From: Chryseobacterium sp. W4I1
GTDB taxonomy: Bacteria; Bacteroidota; Bacteroidia; Flavobacteriales; Weeksellaceae
Reading direction: 5' to 3'
Length of the DNA stretch: 64,000 nucleotides
Assembly (NCBI RefSeq): GCF_030816115.1
Contig: NZ_JAUSXQ010000001.1
Location: forward strand, 3,162,001-3,226,000
Below, piece by piece: positions 45,886-55,423 of this stretch. Both the position numbers and the translations under genes were made by a program. How positions within the stretch are numbered: position 1 is the first letter of the stretch; every line of letters starts with the position of its first letter. The notes under the pieces were generated by a model. It saw only the letters and a program-made list of their open reading frames with translations, searched no databases and had not been told where the DNA came from.

Positions 45886-47004
45886 TTGAAAAATCAACTC
45901 TTCCTCATCATTGCCATTTTTACCTGCATCAATTTATATTCGCAAAACACTTTTGTTTTTTTTGGTTCTTTTAACCGTGATAAAACAACCGAGGGAATTT
46001 ATGTCTACAAGCTGGATACAGTCAAAGGAAAGTTATCCAAAATTACCTCTGTAAAAGGAATCCTTAATCCGTCATTCCTGACTTTATCCCCAAATGGAAG
46101 AAATCTTTTTGTCTGTACAGAAAGTAAAACAAAAAATGCAGGAAGTGTCAGCAGCTTTGCATTCGATCCTAAAGATGGAAAACTCACTTTTATCAATAGC
46201 CAGAAAAGTGGCGGTGAAAACCCGGTATATGTAACAGTGCATAAAAATGGTAAATGGCTGGTTAATGCCAATTACACAGAAGGCAGTTTCTCTGTATATC
46301 CCTTATCTGAAGACGGAACAATACATCCATATGTACAAAATTTCCAATTTTCGGAAGGGAGCATCAACAAAGACAGGCAAGATCGTTCACATGTTCATGC
46401 TTCGGTATTTTCGCCCAATTATGACCAGGTCTTCTTTACAGATTTAGGCGCGGATAAGATCAGAGTCTATCAATTTGAAAGTGATAAAAGCGAACCTCTT
46501 CAGCCGGCAAAACAGCCGTATATAAAAACTACTTTAGGAAGCGGGCCAAGGCATTTCACATTCCATCCGAATGGAAAATTCGCCTATTCTATCGAGGAAA
46601 TGGGAGGATTCATTAATGCTTACAGATATGAACACTCAACTTTGGAAAGCATTCAGAGAATCAGTACACATACAGACCAATATAAAGATTTTGAAAGTTC
46701 TGATATTCATATTTCTCCGGATGGCCGTTTTCTGTATGCCTCCAACCGCGGTGAAGAAAATAATATCGCTATTTTTTCTATTCAGGAAGATGGAACATTA
46801 AAAAATGTAGGATACCAGCCTACATTCGGCAAGCAGTTAAGGGTATTTGATATTGATGAATCCGGGAAATTTTTAATTGTCACAAACGCAGCAACCGGAA
46901 ATGTGTTTGTATTTAAAAGGAACCCCGAAACAGGATTATTGAAAAAAGTGGGTAAAAAGATAAAATTTCCAGGAGCTTCAAGTGTGAAAATCAGAAGGTA
47001 TTAA
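45886..47004 (+). CDS. Lactonase-family protein with beta-propeller fold (6-phosphogluconolactonase-like), secreted
   Basis: 372 residues from a TTG start; the next residues KNQLFLIIAIFTCINLYSQN form a signal peptide. Blade-like repeats are visible (FLTLSPNGRNLFVCTESK; PVYVTVHKNGKWLVNANYTE; HFTFHPNGKFAYSIEEMGGF; DIHISPDGRFLYASNRGEEN), as in the YbhE/Pgl beta-propeller lactonases. Being exported, its substrate is probably not 6-phosphogluconolactone; a secreted lactonase of unknown substrate is the safer call. Confidence 0.85.
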   Translation: MKNQLFLIIAIFTCINLYSQNTFVFFGSFNRDKTTEGIYVYKLDTVKGKLSKITSVKGILNPSFLTLSPNGRNLFVCTESKTKNAGSVSSFAFDPKDGKLTFINSQKSGGENPVYVTVHKNGKWLVNANYTEGSFSVYPLSEDGTIHPYVQNFQFSEGSINKDRQDRSHVHASVFSPNYDQVFFTDLGADKIRVYQFESDKSEPLQPAKQPYIKTTLGSGPRHFTFHPNGKFAYSIEEMGGFINAYRYEHSTLESIQRISTHTDQYKDFESSDIHISPDGRFLYASNRGEENNIAIFSIQEDGTLKNVGYQPTFGKQLRVFDIDESGKFLIVTNAATGNVFVFKRNPETGLLKKVGKKIKFPGASSVKIRRY

Positions 47005-47198
47005 AGACAGAAAGAATGAATAATTTCGAAACAATCAAATAAAAAATTTATCATGTTTACTGCAGCAGTATTTTTCTTTTAAATGACTTGTATGAATTAT
47101 AAACCTCTTATACAATCCAAAAACTAATACATTGGTTTTCAAAATACAAACAGTAATAATAAATCTACATATAGTGTATTATGTATTTCAAAATTTTA

Positions 47199-47206
47199 TA
47201 TCTTTG
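47199..47206 (+). promoter_or_regulatory. -7 promoter box of the second bacteriocin-like peptide gene
   Basis: TATCTTTG, full match to TAnnTTTG, 28 bases before the start codon - the same spacing as in the first peptide gene. Confidence 0.5.
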
Positions 47207-47233
47207 AATGACAAACCAAACAAATTATTACTT

Positions 47234-47368
47234 ATGAAAAATGCAAAATTATTAAACAGAGATGCACAAAAATCCATTATGGGAGGTGCAGCCGGACTTG
47301 TTTGTTGCGAACGCGACGATAACGGAAAATGTACATTATGGATCGGGCCGGGACAGCACTGCCCTTAA
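47234..47368 (+). CDS. Small bacteriocin-like peptide with a double-glycine leader
   Basis: 44 residues. Leader MKNAKLLNRDAQKSIMGG, then core AAGLVCCERDDNGKCTLWIG and PGQHCP with four cysteines. An upstream in-frame start at 47132 would give an unlikely hydrophobic prefix and would lie before the promoter box, so the ATG at 47234 is chosen. Same general class as the peptide at 26907: MKN-Lys-rich leader, Ser-Ile-(Met/Ile)-Gly-Gly cut site. No maturation or export genes are adjacent. Confidence 0.78.
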   Translation: MKNAKLLNRDAQKSIMGGAAGLVCCERDDNGKCTLWIGPGQHCP

Positions 47369-47395
47369 TCAACAGAATTATTAGAGTTAAATACA

Positions 47396-47425
47396 AAAGC
47401 CGGAAGTTTCCGGCTTTATTTTTTT
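47396..47425 (+). terminator. Terminator after the second peptide gene
   Basis: AAAGCCGGAA gt TTCCGGCTTT with a following T run; 10-bp perfect stem. Confidence 0.8.
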
Positions 47426-47495
47426 ACATTTTTCTGCCAAATTTTCACACTCGAAAACAAAATTCTGCCATTTCAACCATCCCCATCTCATGGCA

Positions 47496-47503
47496 TACAT
47501 TTG
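47496..47503 (+). promoter_or_regulatory. -7 promoter box of groES-groEL
   Basis: TACATTTG matches TAnnTTTG, 41 bases before groES. No CIRCE-type inverted repeat is present, so heat control would be by another route. Confidence 0.45.
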
Positions 47504-47544
47504 GAGAATTATAATGGAGAATTAATTAAAAAATAAAATATATT

Positions 47545-47823
47545 ATGTCAGTAAACTTTAAACCATTAGCAGACAGAGTTCTTATTGAGCCCATCGCTGC
47601 CGAAACTAAAACAGCTTCAGGTATTATTATTCCGGACACTGCGAAAGAAAAGCCGCAGGAAGGTACTGTAGTAGCAGTAGGTCCAGGTAAAAAGGATGAG
47701 CCTACAACTGTTCAGGTAGGTGACAAAGTTCTTTATGGGAAATATTCAGGTTCTGAATTGAAATTGGAAGGGAAAGATTACTTAATTGTAAAAGAAGCTG
47801 ATTTATTAGGAATTATTGGTTAA
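47545..47823 (+). CDS. groES: Co-chaperonin GroES
   Basis: 92 residues, a full-length GroES: start [20 protein letters not shown], mobile loop [19 protein letters not shown], end DLLGIIG. It caps the GroEL chamber. groEL follows after 90 bases in the same direction. Confidence 0.97.
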   Translation: MSVNFKPLADRVLIEPIAAETKTASGIIIPDTAKEKPQEGTVVAVGPGKKDEPTTVQVGDKVLYGKYSGSELKLEGKDYLIVKEADLLGIIG

Positions 47824-47892
47824 TCTGTAAAAAGTAAAATGTATTCATGTAAAATGACTTCATGAATATAATTTCATTAATACATTGTATAA

Positions 47893-49650
<1,758 letters not shown>

Positions 49651-49761
49651 ATGATTAACAAATAGATAGCTAAATTCCAAACAACATTCGCGCAATTGTA
49701 TATATTTTATATTAGAGCAATGCGTAAATTTGAATGTTATATGAAAGCTTAAAACAACTAT

Positions 49762-50685
49762 ATGCAAAAAATTGATTTTGTAAAAAATTTAGAGATTTTA
49801 GTAGAAAAATTACAATCACAAGAAATTGTTGACGCATTTGATGAAGGATTTCGAATTCCTTCATCACCGTACAATTACAATATATTAAATCCTTTACTTT
49901 TTAAATCTAAAAGTAATTATGATCAATTAATAACTTTTGAAAGCCTTAGAGAAATACTTGAAAATATTAATTCAATAAATATTTACGCTGAACAAAACCT
50001 TTCCGCTCTATCCTCCATATTTCTTTCAAAAGATGCAACAAAAATATTATTGAATAATAGTTCTGTTGTATTTTATCTGTTTCATAAAACACTGGTTAAT
50101 ACTTGGAATCTCTCAAAAAATGTATTACTGAATAATAATATCTTACAAGAAAATTTTGAAGACAAAATTGAAAATGGTGTTATTCTATTCCAAATACTAA
50201 TTGAATCAGAAGGTTTAGAACCAGAAAAATATATAAAAATATTTTCGGCTTTGGATGATTTGATAAATACTCTTGAAAAAGTTTATGACGAATCAGATGA
50301 AAAAACTGAAATAATTTTATTAGATAGTGGAAGTGATACAAATTTAGGGATAAAAACGGGAATTGAAACAGCAAAATCTTTATTCCTAATATTCAAGGAA
50401 ATATGGGACTTTATAGTTAATTTTAAATATTATAAGGCTGAAAAAAAGAATAAAGCACTTTTAGACAGCTTATCGATAAGAACTGAAATTAACAAAAAAG
50501 TTGAAGAGGGAGTGCTTACAGAAAAAGAAGGACTGGAATATACACACATTATTAAAACTAGAACAGATGACTTAATCGGCATGAAAGTTCTTCCTAAATC
50601 AATTGTTACAGACAGCAATCTAATTGAAAACAAGAAGATACTTTCCGAATTTGAGGGTCTAAAATTAATTTCTGGAAAAGAATAA
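49762..50685 (+). CDS. Hypothetical protein in the groEL-linked island
   Basis: 307 residues, cytosolic, Lys/Asn/Ile-rich and more AT-biased than the backbone. A helical N-terminal half leads to a segment LDSGSDTNLGIKTGIETAKS followed by LFLIFKEIWDFIVNFKYYKA and a charged C-terminus (KVEEGVLTEKEGLEYTHIIK). No family recognised. TAAATTTG (49725-49732) upstream is a possible -7 box. It directly precedes an AbiTii-domain gene in the same direction, so a defence-related role is conceivable but unproven. Confidence 0.7.
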   Translation: MQKIDFVKNLEILVEKLQSQEIVDAFDEGFRIPSSPYNYNILNPLLFKSKSNYDQLITFESLREILENINSINIYAEQNLSALSSIFLSKDATKILLNNSSVVFYLFHKTLVNTWNLSKNVLLNNNILQENFEDKIENGVILFQILIESEGLEPEKYIKIFSALDDLINTLEKVYDESDEKTEIILLDSGSDTNLGIKTGIETAKSLFLIFKEIWDFIVNFKYYKAEKKNKALLDSLSIRTEINKKVEEGVLTEKEGLEYTHIIKTRTDDLIGMKVLPKSIVTDSNLIENKKILSEFEGLKLISGKE

Positions 50686-50694
50686 AGGTTCTTA

Positions 50695-50787
50695 GCTCCC
50701 GCACGAATCCTTTCGTGACTTTGGCTTTTAGATTATATATTAAAATGTTATAATATTAAAACCACACGAAAGGATTCGTGCGGGAGC
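50695..50787. repeat. Perfect 23-bp inverted repeat with 47-base loop
   Basis: Arm 50695-50717 (starts GCTCCCGCACGAATCC) is perfectly complementary to 50765-50787 (ends ATTCGTGCGGGAGC). The stem is GC-rich in an AT-rich setting and lacks a T run. It lies between the unknown gene and the AbiTii gene. A diverged copy of the right arm recurs at 60504-60530, so this is an interspersed element, REP- or MITE-like. Confidence 0.75.
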
Positions 50788-50814
50788 AGGGGCCCATCCA
50801 TCGCAAAGCTCCGA

Positions 50815-50832
50815 AACGTTATCTGCAATATT
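50815..50832 (+). repeat. Left bracket repeat of the AbiTii cassette
   Basis: AACGTTATCTGCAATATT just before the AbiTii gene. Its inverted counterpart (16 of 18 bases) begins inside the stop codon of that gene at 51788. Confidence 0.6.
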
Positions 50833-50853
50833 TAAAAACATCCAACCTTACAA

Positions 50854-51789
50854 ATGGAACTTATAAGTGATATAATCAATAGCTTAATTGATGATACAAA
50901 ACCAATAAATACAACACTCCTAAAAACTAAAGTTTTAGCATCTCGAATTGAGAATAATGCTTTACTAGAATGGGTTAACTCAGAACTTAATGGATATCCA
51001 ACTGATGAAAGCCTTCCAATTTATAGGAAAAATATTGTTAGTCATATAAAAGGTGATTACATAGTAGGAAATATGCAATATTCTAATCAACCTATTCCAA
51101 CAATGGGAATGAAAGAAAAATTCGGTTTAGATATTGTACAAACAACTTTCAGACAAGGAATTTCAACTTTGGAACACTTAATAAACACATCAAATTCACA
51201 AAGCCTAATGTACCCATTTCCAGCTGAAATTGTCGGTTATTTAGAAGCTAATTGGAAGTCAATTGATACAGAAAACGGATATTTTCTTAATATCATTAAT
51301 GCAAGAAAAATAATTGCAACAGGAAATATTAATGAAATAATTTCTCAAGTAAGAAATAGACTTCTTGATTTCATGCTTGAGATTGACAAACAATATGGTA
51401 ATCTAACCGAAATAAAAGATTTAAGTAAAAATAACCAAGAAATAACAAAAATTATGAAACAAACAATTATAAATAATAGTGGTGATGGTGCAATCCTAAA
51501 TGCAGGAGATAACAGCAATGTAAAAGCCAAAATTATTATTCAAAAAAATAGTAAAACAGATTTATCTAAAGTCCTAACAGAGAATGGAGTTGATCAAAAT
51601 GATATTCACGACTTATTTAACTTCATTGATTCAGATGATCACGATGTAGAGAATAAAAAATTTGGAAGTAAAACTAATGAATGGATACAAAAGATGTTAG
51701 GTAAGGCGTTGAACAGTAGTTGGGAAATAACTATTGGTGCAGCAGGTGGATTGCTTGCAGATTCCATTGGAAAGTATCTTGGATATTAA
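50854..51789 (+). CDS. AbiTii-domain abortive-infection-type protein
   Basis: 311 residues. The N-terminal ~190 residues match the AbiTii domain: ISDIINSLIDDTKPINTTLL, LKTKVLASRIENNALLEWVN, SELNGYPTDESLPIYR and the later SRVxxLxxML-like helix (ISQVRNRLLDFMLEIDKQYG). A Ser/Asn/Gly-rich linker with the repeat-like NNSGDGAILNAGDNSN follows, and the C-terminus is a Gly-rich hydrophobic segment (SSWEITIGAAGGLLADSIGK) that could insert in a membrane. AbiTii proteins are associated with abortive infection against phage. The gene is bracketed by an 18-bp inverted repeat, as if carried as a cassette. Confidence 0.78.
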   Translation: MELISDIINSLIDDTKPINTTLLKTKVLASRIENNALLEWVNSELNGYPTDESLPIYRKNIVSHIKGDYIVGNMQYSNQPIPTMGMKEKFGLDIVQTTFRQGISTLEHLINTSNSQSLMYPFPAEIVGYLEANWKSIDTENGYFLNIINARKIIATGNINEIISQVRNRLLDFMLEIDKQYGNLTEIKDLSKNNQEITKIMKQTIINNSGDGAILNAGDNSNVKAKIIIQKNSKTDLSKVLTENGVDQNDIHDLFNFIDSDDHDVENKKFGSKTNEWIQKMLGKALNSSWEITIGAAGGLLADSIGKYLGY

Positions 51790-51810
51790 TACTGCAGATA
51801 ACATTGTATT
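51788..51810 (-). repeat. Right bracket repeat of the AbiTii cassette
   Basis: AATACTGCAGATAACATT overlaps the stop codon and is the inverted partner of 50815-50832. The same sequence (16 of 17) overlaps the stop codon of the lipoprotein gene ending at 60354, so it is a recurrent gene-end signal. Confidence 0.65.
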
Positions 51811-51953
51811 GGCAAAATGCGGGGTTTAAGGAAAAGTTGAACTACTCTACTTTTTCATCCGCCGGCTACGTCTGAACTTTCTTGAACTTTAGTTCCTCGA
51901 AATCCCATACTTCGCAAATACTTTTCCCGTTACCTGATAGGTCAATAAAAACA

Positions 51954-51980
51954 AAATCCCAGCTCTCGCTAGGATTTTTT
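51954..51980. terminator. Terminator at the end of XRE gene 1
   Basis: AAATCCCAGC tctc GCTAGGATTT with T tracts on both outer sides (one mismatch in the stem); serves the minus-strand XRE gene. Confidence 0.6.
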
Positions 51981-52256
51981 CTTTATCTCTATCTCTTTTA
52001 CAAATTCGTATTTCTCTTCCAAAATTGGCTGTTCCGGCCAGAAATCTTTTGGAGAGCATCCCAAAGCTTTTGATATTAAGTTTAAGCTTTTAATATTATA
52101 TTTCGCTGTTTTGGAATGCGCTTCAATATCTGAAATATAACTTGTACTCTTACCAATAGCTAAAGAAAGTGAAGTTTGGCTAATACCTCGCTGTTCCCTT
52201 ATTTCTTTCACTTTTGAAATTATAAATCGCTCTATTTCGTCTAAAGAATCATGCAT
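51969..52256 (-). CDS. XRE-family helix-turn-helix regulator, module copy 1
   Basis: 95 residues from the ATG at 52256 (an ATG at 52280 would add eight). Helix-turn-helix in residues about 15-70 (VKEIREQRGISQTSLSLAIG; STSYISDIEAHSKTAKYN). C-terminal tail acidic then basic (EEKYEFVKEIEIKKKS). It is transcribed away from the structured RNA region that starts about 80 bases on the other side, the same arrangement as XRE gene 2 at 58.2-58.6 kb, although the two regulators are not close relatives. Confidence 0.8.
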   Translation of the reverse strand: MHDSLDEIERFIISKVKEIREQRGISQTSLSLAIGKSTSYISDIEAHSKTAKYNIKSLNLISKALGCSPKDFWPEQPILEEKYEFVKEIEIKKKS

Positions 52257-52324
52257 AATGGCAAAGTGAGCCAAAAACAAAATAAAAAACTAAGGACTAT
52301 AGTCCTGTATATTAAAAATATTGT

Positions 52325-52332
52325 TATATTTG
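52325..52332 (+). promoter_or_regulatory. -7 promoter box of structured RNA copy 1
   Basis: TATATTTG, a match to TAnnTTTG, just before the first small hairpin. The same box is found at the same place in copy 2 (58591-58598) although flanking bases differ. Confidence 0.5.
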
Positions 52333-52338
52333 GAAAAG

Positions 52339-52530
52339 ATTACTCATTAGAGTAATTTTGCGATACTTCAAAGAAATATAGAAGCTATTGCTTAGAGTCT
52401 TGTCATAGAAAACTGGTAATTTTTAAAGCAACAAGATGATAAGTATGAAGCTCACGACCTAGGCGTGGGCTCTCTTATCTGTTGCACGGTATACCAGTAC
52501 CTCTATGACGGATATTGTAGAGTCTCATGC
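52339..52530 (+). ncRNA. Structured RNA, copy 1 (multi-helix hairpin)
   Basis: A small hairpin ATTACTC / GAGTAAT (52339-52356) is followed by conserved words (GCGATACTTCAA; GAAGCTATTGCTTAGA) and a long nested structure: GTCATAG 52402 / CTATGAC 52503; ACTGGTA 52412 / TACCAGT 52492; GCAACA 52428 / TGTTGC 52480; GATAAG 52438 / CTTATC 52474; AGCTCACG 52449 / CGTGGGCT 52464 with loop ACCTAGG. In copy 2 the outer, third and first helices have other sequences but still pair, which is covariation. No known RNA class was recognised; the exact ends are guesses. Confidence 0.72.
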
Positions 52531-52611
52531 CGTTTTTATTTTCATGCTGTTCTGCTCTTCTACAATTATCTTTTTCTAAGCCAGCTTACAACATAAAGTA
52601 TCATGATACGG

Positions 52612-52658
52612 TACAATGGGGTGTACAATCCATTGCGGCTTTAGGGCTTTTAGAAAAA
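52612..52658 (+). other. 47-nt conserved block, copy 1
   Basis: From TACAATGGGGTGTACAATCC to GGGCTTTTAGAAAAA, identical base for base to 58876-58922. The surrounding sequence and the following gene differ more, and no synonymous changes occur in the block. In copy 1 its open frame ends before the gene, so it is probably conserved as DNA or RNA rather than as protein. Confidence 0.65.
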
Positions 52659-52790
52659 CATAAATTCTATCATATTCATTGGCTTGTATGGCAGGAAGTT
52701 CAGGCGGGCTTCTTCCTTTACGGCCAGTAAAATCGTACAGTAAAAAAATCAAACTCATGAAAAAAAACAGAACAGACTTTCAATCCCGGC

Positions 52791-53282
52791 TTGTCAAAAG
52801 CCGTAAGAAACATTTGCGGCATAAAACTAATGGAAAAATATTTTAAGCTCAATGACCTGACAGCATCCAAAGAGCTGCTAAACGACATTATAAGTTATGC
52901 AGTAAAAAGAAACAGCTGGATAAAAGAACATCCGTCCGTTATCCTTCATTTTCAGCAGGCTATGCGGTCATTCATCCGTGCAGGCTACCTCATAGCGCTA
53001 CAGGAAAAGAAAAGAACCGCAACTATTCAGTTTGAAGATGTTTCCCCGTCGGTTCTTGGCTTGCTTTCGGAGAAGGAATACCAAAATCCTCTGTTGGTCT
53101 TTAAAAAAGCATTCAAAGAGTACAGCATCAAGGAATTTGATTATTTTATTTCCGGGATGGTCTATCTCTCACTGGGAATCTATGACAATCTGCCGGAAAG
53201 GAATATCATAAGCCCGTACATTCACCTCACCAAAATGCTGGATGCAGCCTACCTTATTCTTGAAAGGAGAGGAAAAAAATAA
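52791..53282 (+). CDS. Unknown ~180-residue protein, module copy 1 (N-terminus frameshifted)
   Basis: 163 residues from TTG, or 150 from the ATG at 52830. The bulk is clearly paralogous to the gene at 59025: LNDLTASKELLNDIISYAVK, SFIRAGYLIALQEKK, VSPSVLGLLSEKEYQNPLLV, FKEYSIKEFDYFISGMVYLS, NIISPYIHLTKMLDAAYLIL. The ATG corresponding to copy 2's start (52757) opens another frame, so a one-base change near 52785-52790 has displaced the N-terminus. Helical, cytosolic, no recognised domain. It follows the structured RNA in both copies. Possibly still functional from an internal start. Confidence 0.6.
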   Translation: MSKAVRNICGIKLMEKYFKLNDLTASKELLNDIISYAVKRNSWIKEHPSVILHFQQAMRSFIRAGYLIALQEKKRTATIQFEDVSPSVLGLLSEKEYQNPLLVFKKAFKEYSIKEFDYFISGMVYLSLGIYDNLPERNIISPYIHLTKMLDAAYLILERRGKK

Positions 53283-53296
53283 AGACGAAGTCTCCG

Positions 53297-53370
53297 GGAA
53301 TAATGTGGCATATTATTGATGAGGCCATTTAATATACTAACCGCTCTATTTTTAGGGCGGTTTTTTTGTT
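53297..53370 (+). repeat. groEL 3'-end repeat, copy B
   Basis: GGGAATAATGT, GAGGC and TTTAATATACTAACCGCTCT followed by AGGGCGGTTTTTTTG correspond to the last codons, stop region and terminator of groEL. Only the last few codons are recognisable. The terminator hairpin is retained and could stop the preceding gene. Confidence 0.7.
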
Positions 53371-53519
53371 CAGAATAATCATAAACAGAAGTTAATAAAA
53401 CAGCAAATCAAGAAAGGTTACCAGAGATTTAGTTCAATTGTGAATTTTGTGGCGAATTCATCTTTATGTCTCACCAGAAGCTTTATCTTTAACAAAAAAT
53501 AAACTAATAAACTAAAAGA

Positions 53520-54338
53520 ATGAATTTCATTAAAAAAAATTTTACATTTTTAATTACGCTTTTATTTGTAACCACAACTTTTGGACAAGTAACCAAACAT
53601 AAAACCAAAATCTTATTAATCGGTACCATTCACTTCGAAACCCCTCATTTAGATACGTTTGAATTAAAGACTGACGATTTTTTAGCTCCGAAAAGACAGA
53701 AGGAACTGGAAGAACTGACCGAAATTTTGAAACGAACAAATGCTGATAAAGTGATGATAGAAAAACCATTCAATCAACAAAAGCAAATTGATAGTCTGTA
53801 TAATGCCTATTCCCAAAACAAGTATACATTAACCGTTTCTGAACGAGAGCAAATTGGTTTTAGATTAGCTAAAAAATTAAATTTAAAACATATCAATTCT
53901 GTAGATATCTTTTATGGAATGAAGCATGACAGTTTGGTTTCTGTCACTGCTAAAGAAAAAAATCAGTTATATCTGTTAAAGGAATTAGGGACTACTGCGA
54001 ACAACTTAAAACTTGAATTTGATAATGTAGTAAAACGAAATTCAATAACCGAAGTCCTAAAATATATCAACACAAAAGAACTTTTGCAGAAAAATTTATC
54101 ATTGTACTTAAAATATATTGCAAAAATTGGTGCTGGAGAGAATTATATTGGTGCGGAATCAGTTTCTGATTGGTATTTGAGGAATTTAGCGATTTACTCT
54201 AATATCATTACTCAAATCAATGACAATGACAAATACGTTATCCTCATATTTGGACAGGGGCATATTCCTATATTAAAACACCTGTTGCAAAATAATGACG
54301 ACTTTGAAGTGGTTGAAGTAAATAGCGTACTAAAATAA
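53520..54338 (+). CDS. DUF5694-family exported protein (TraB/PrgY-like)
   Basis: 272 residues. Signal peptide NFIKKNFTFLITLLFVTTTF (ending GQ), then KILLIGTIHFETPHLDTFEL, DDFLAPKRQKELEELTEILK and KVMIEKPF, all typical of DUF5694, a TraB-like fold with conserved His/Glu that suggests a metal hydrolase. The C-terminal GQGHIPILKHLLQN is also typical. Substrate unknown. It is the only gene between groEL-tail copies B and C. Confidence 0.82.
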   Translation: MNFIKKNFTFLITLLFVTTTFGQVTKHKTKILLIGTIHFETPHLDTFELKTDDFLAPKRQKELEELTEILKRTNADKVMIEKPFNQQKQIDSLYNAYSQNKYTLTVSEREQIGFRLAKKLNLKHINSVDIFYGMKHDSLVSVTAKEKNQLYLLKELGTTANNLKLEFDNVVKRNSITEVLKYINTKELLQKNLSLYLKYIAKIGAGENYIGAESVSDWYLRNLAIYSNIITQINDNDKYVILIFGQGHIPILKHLLQNNDDFEVVEVNSVLK

Positions 54339-54375
54339 AATGCCCCAAACCGCTAAAGTTACCAGACAAAAAGTA

Positions 54376-54526
54376 ATGCTTCTTACTACAGAGTGCTTAA
54401 TCACTAAAATTAAGAGTGCGGAACCTGCTATGCCAGTGGGAGCAGAATGCCTGGAATGATGTAACGGTCAGCGACCGAGGCAATTTAATATACTAACCGC
54501 TCTATAAAAATAGAGCGGTTTTTTTG
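54376..54526 (+). repeat. groEL 3'-end repeat, copy C (about 30 codons of groEL plus terminator)
   Basis: ATGCTTCTTACTACAGAGTG at the start is identical to groEL codons, and homology continues through the Met/Gly tail (one base deleted, so the frame ends MPVGAECLE), the word CGGTCAGCGACCGAGGCA (exact) and a perfect terminator stem AACCGCTCTAT / ATAGAGCGGTT. It is the longest copy after the parent and proves that groEL itself, not only the terminator, was duplicated. Confidence 0.9.
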
Positions 54527-54659
54527 TTTTTTGAATTCCCATAAAAATTACACAAAAGGGTAATTGATAGACGACGGTTTATTTTACATCTTTGATATCA
54601 TAAAATAGCGGACTAGCTGAACACCGTATTACAAAGTAGGCGAAAAGAAATTATAAAAA

Positions 54660-55256
54660 ATGTGTACTTACAAAAATGAAAATTACAGCGAAGGGTCTAT
54701 TATTAAATTTGATGACGGACATTATTATCAATGCTTTGATGGATCTTGGAGACTCCATCGATTGAAAAAATCTGATAAAGTTAAATTAGTTTCTAAACAA
54801 CTAATAGAAGAAGATAAGACATTCAGATACACCTATTTATGTGAGTTCTCTAATGACAATTCAAGAAACTTTACAGTAGTTTCAACAAATGACACCGAAG
54901 CGCAAATACTTGCAATTCAAGAATTTGAAATCATTTGCAATGACATTCAAAAGACAGAAAAGTTAATAGAAACACTTCAAATTCCTACAAGAGAAATGAC
55001 TGAAGAAATTATGCAAATTCCAAATATCCCAACAGAAATGAATGGTGAAAGAATGAATTATACAAATTATTCATTTTATGACGATATCTATTGGAGTGAT
55101 GATAAACTTTATGGTAAATGGTCGCAAACATTAGCAGGAGTTTGTTCGGGCAACACAATATCCGGATTTTTTTATAGAATTCAAATTATCTCTAATCCAA
55201 ATATTATTGACAGTTGCAGTGGACATTATGTAGCAAAAATAGAAAATCAAGCATAA
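54660..55256 (+). CDS. Hypothetical protein in the groEL-linked island
   Basis: 198 residues, no signal peptide; starts MCTYKNENYSEGSIIKFDDG followed by HYYQCFDGSWRLHRLKKSD, an N-terminal small beta unit with two cysteines. The middle is acidic and helical (TEAQILAIQEFEIICNDIQK), and the C-terminus has LAGVCSGNTISGFFYRIQII. No family recognised. It is the only gene between tail copies C and D, with base composition like the other cargo genes. Confidence 0.65.
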   Translation: MCTYKNENYSEGSIIKFDDGHYYQCFDGSWRLHRLKKSDKVKLVSKQLIEEDKTFRYTYLCEFSNDNSRNFTVVSTNDTEAQILAIQEFEIICNDIQKTEKLIETLQIPTREMTEEIMQIPNIPTEMNGERMNYTNYSFYDDIYWSDDKLYGKWSQTLAGVCSGNTISGFFYRIQIISNPNIIDSCSGHYVAKIENQA

Positions 55257-55279
55257 AAAACGGCCACCAGCAAGGTATT

Positions 55280-55380
55280 GCCTATACCAATGGGAGATAG
55301 AATACCAGGAGTAATGTAACAGCATGTCGCTGAGACCATTTAATATATTAATCGCTCTATTTTAATAGGGCGGTTTTTAT
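55280..55380 (+). repeat. groEL 3'-end repeat, copy D
   Basis: CCTATACCAATGGGAGATAG and AATACCAGGAGTAATGTAAC align to the Met/Gly-tail codons and stop of groEL with scattered changes; GAGACCATTTAATATATTAA and TCGCTCTAT ... ATAGGGCGGTTTTT align to the post-stop and terminator. It begins 24 bases after the previous gene's stop. Confidence 0.8.
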
Positions 55381-55423
55381 TATATTTGATGAGTACTATG
55401 ATCTAAAAAAATACAAATTATCG

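Noticed and set aside
47440..47545. CIRCE heat-shock operator before groES
   Set aside because: No TTAGCACTC-N9-GAGTGCTAA inverted repeat is present.
50815..51810. Classical integron attC sites around the AbiTii gene
   Set aside because: The brackets lack the RYYYAAC/GTTRRRY cores and no IntI is in the window; kept only as cassette-like repeats.
52527..52730. 67-codon frame covering the 47-nt block of module copy 1
   Set aside because: Its first half has no counterpart frame in copy 2, where the matching ATG frame ends early. The shared part is identical at DNA level, so a nucleic-acid element is more likely than a peptide.
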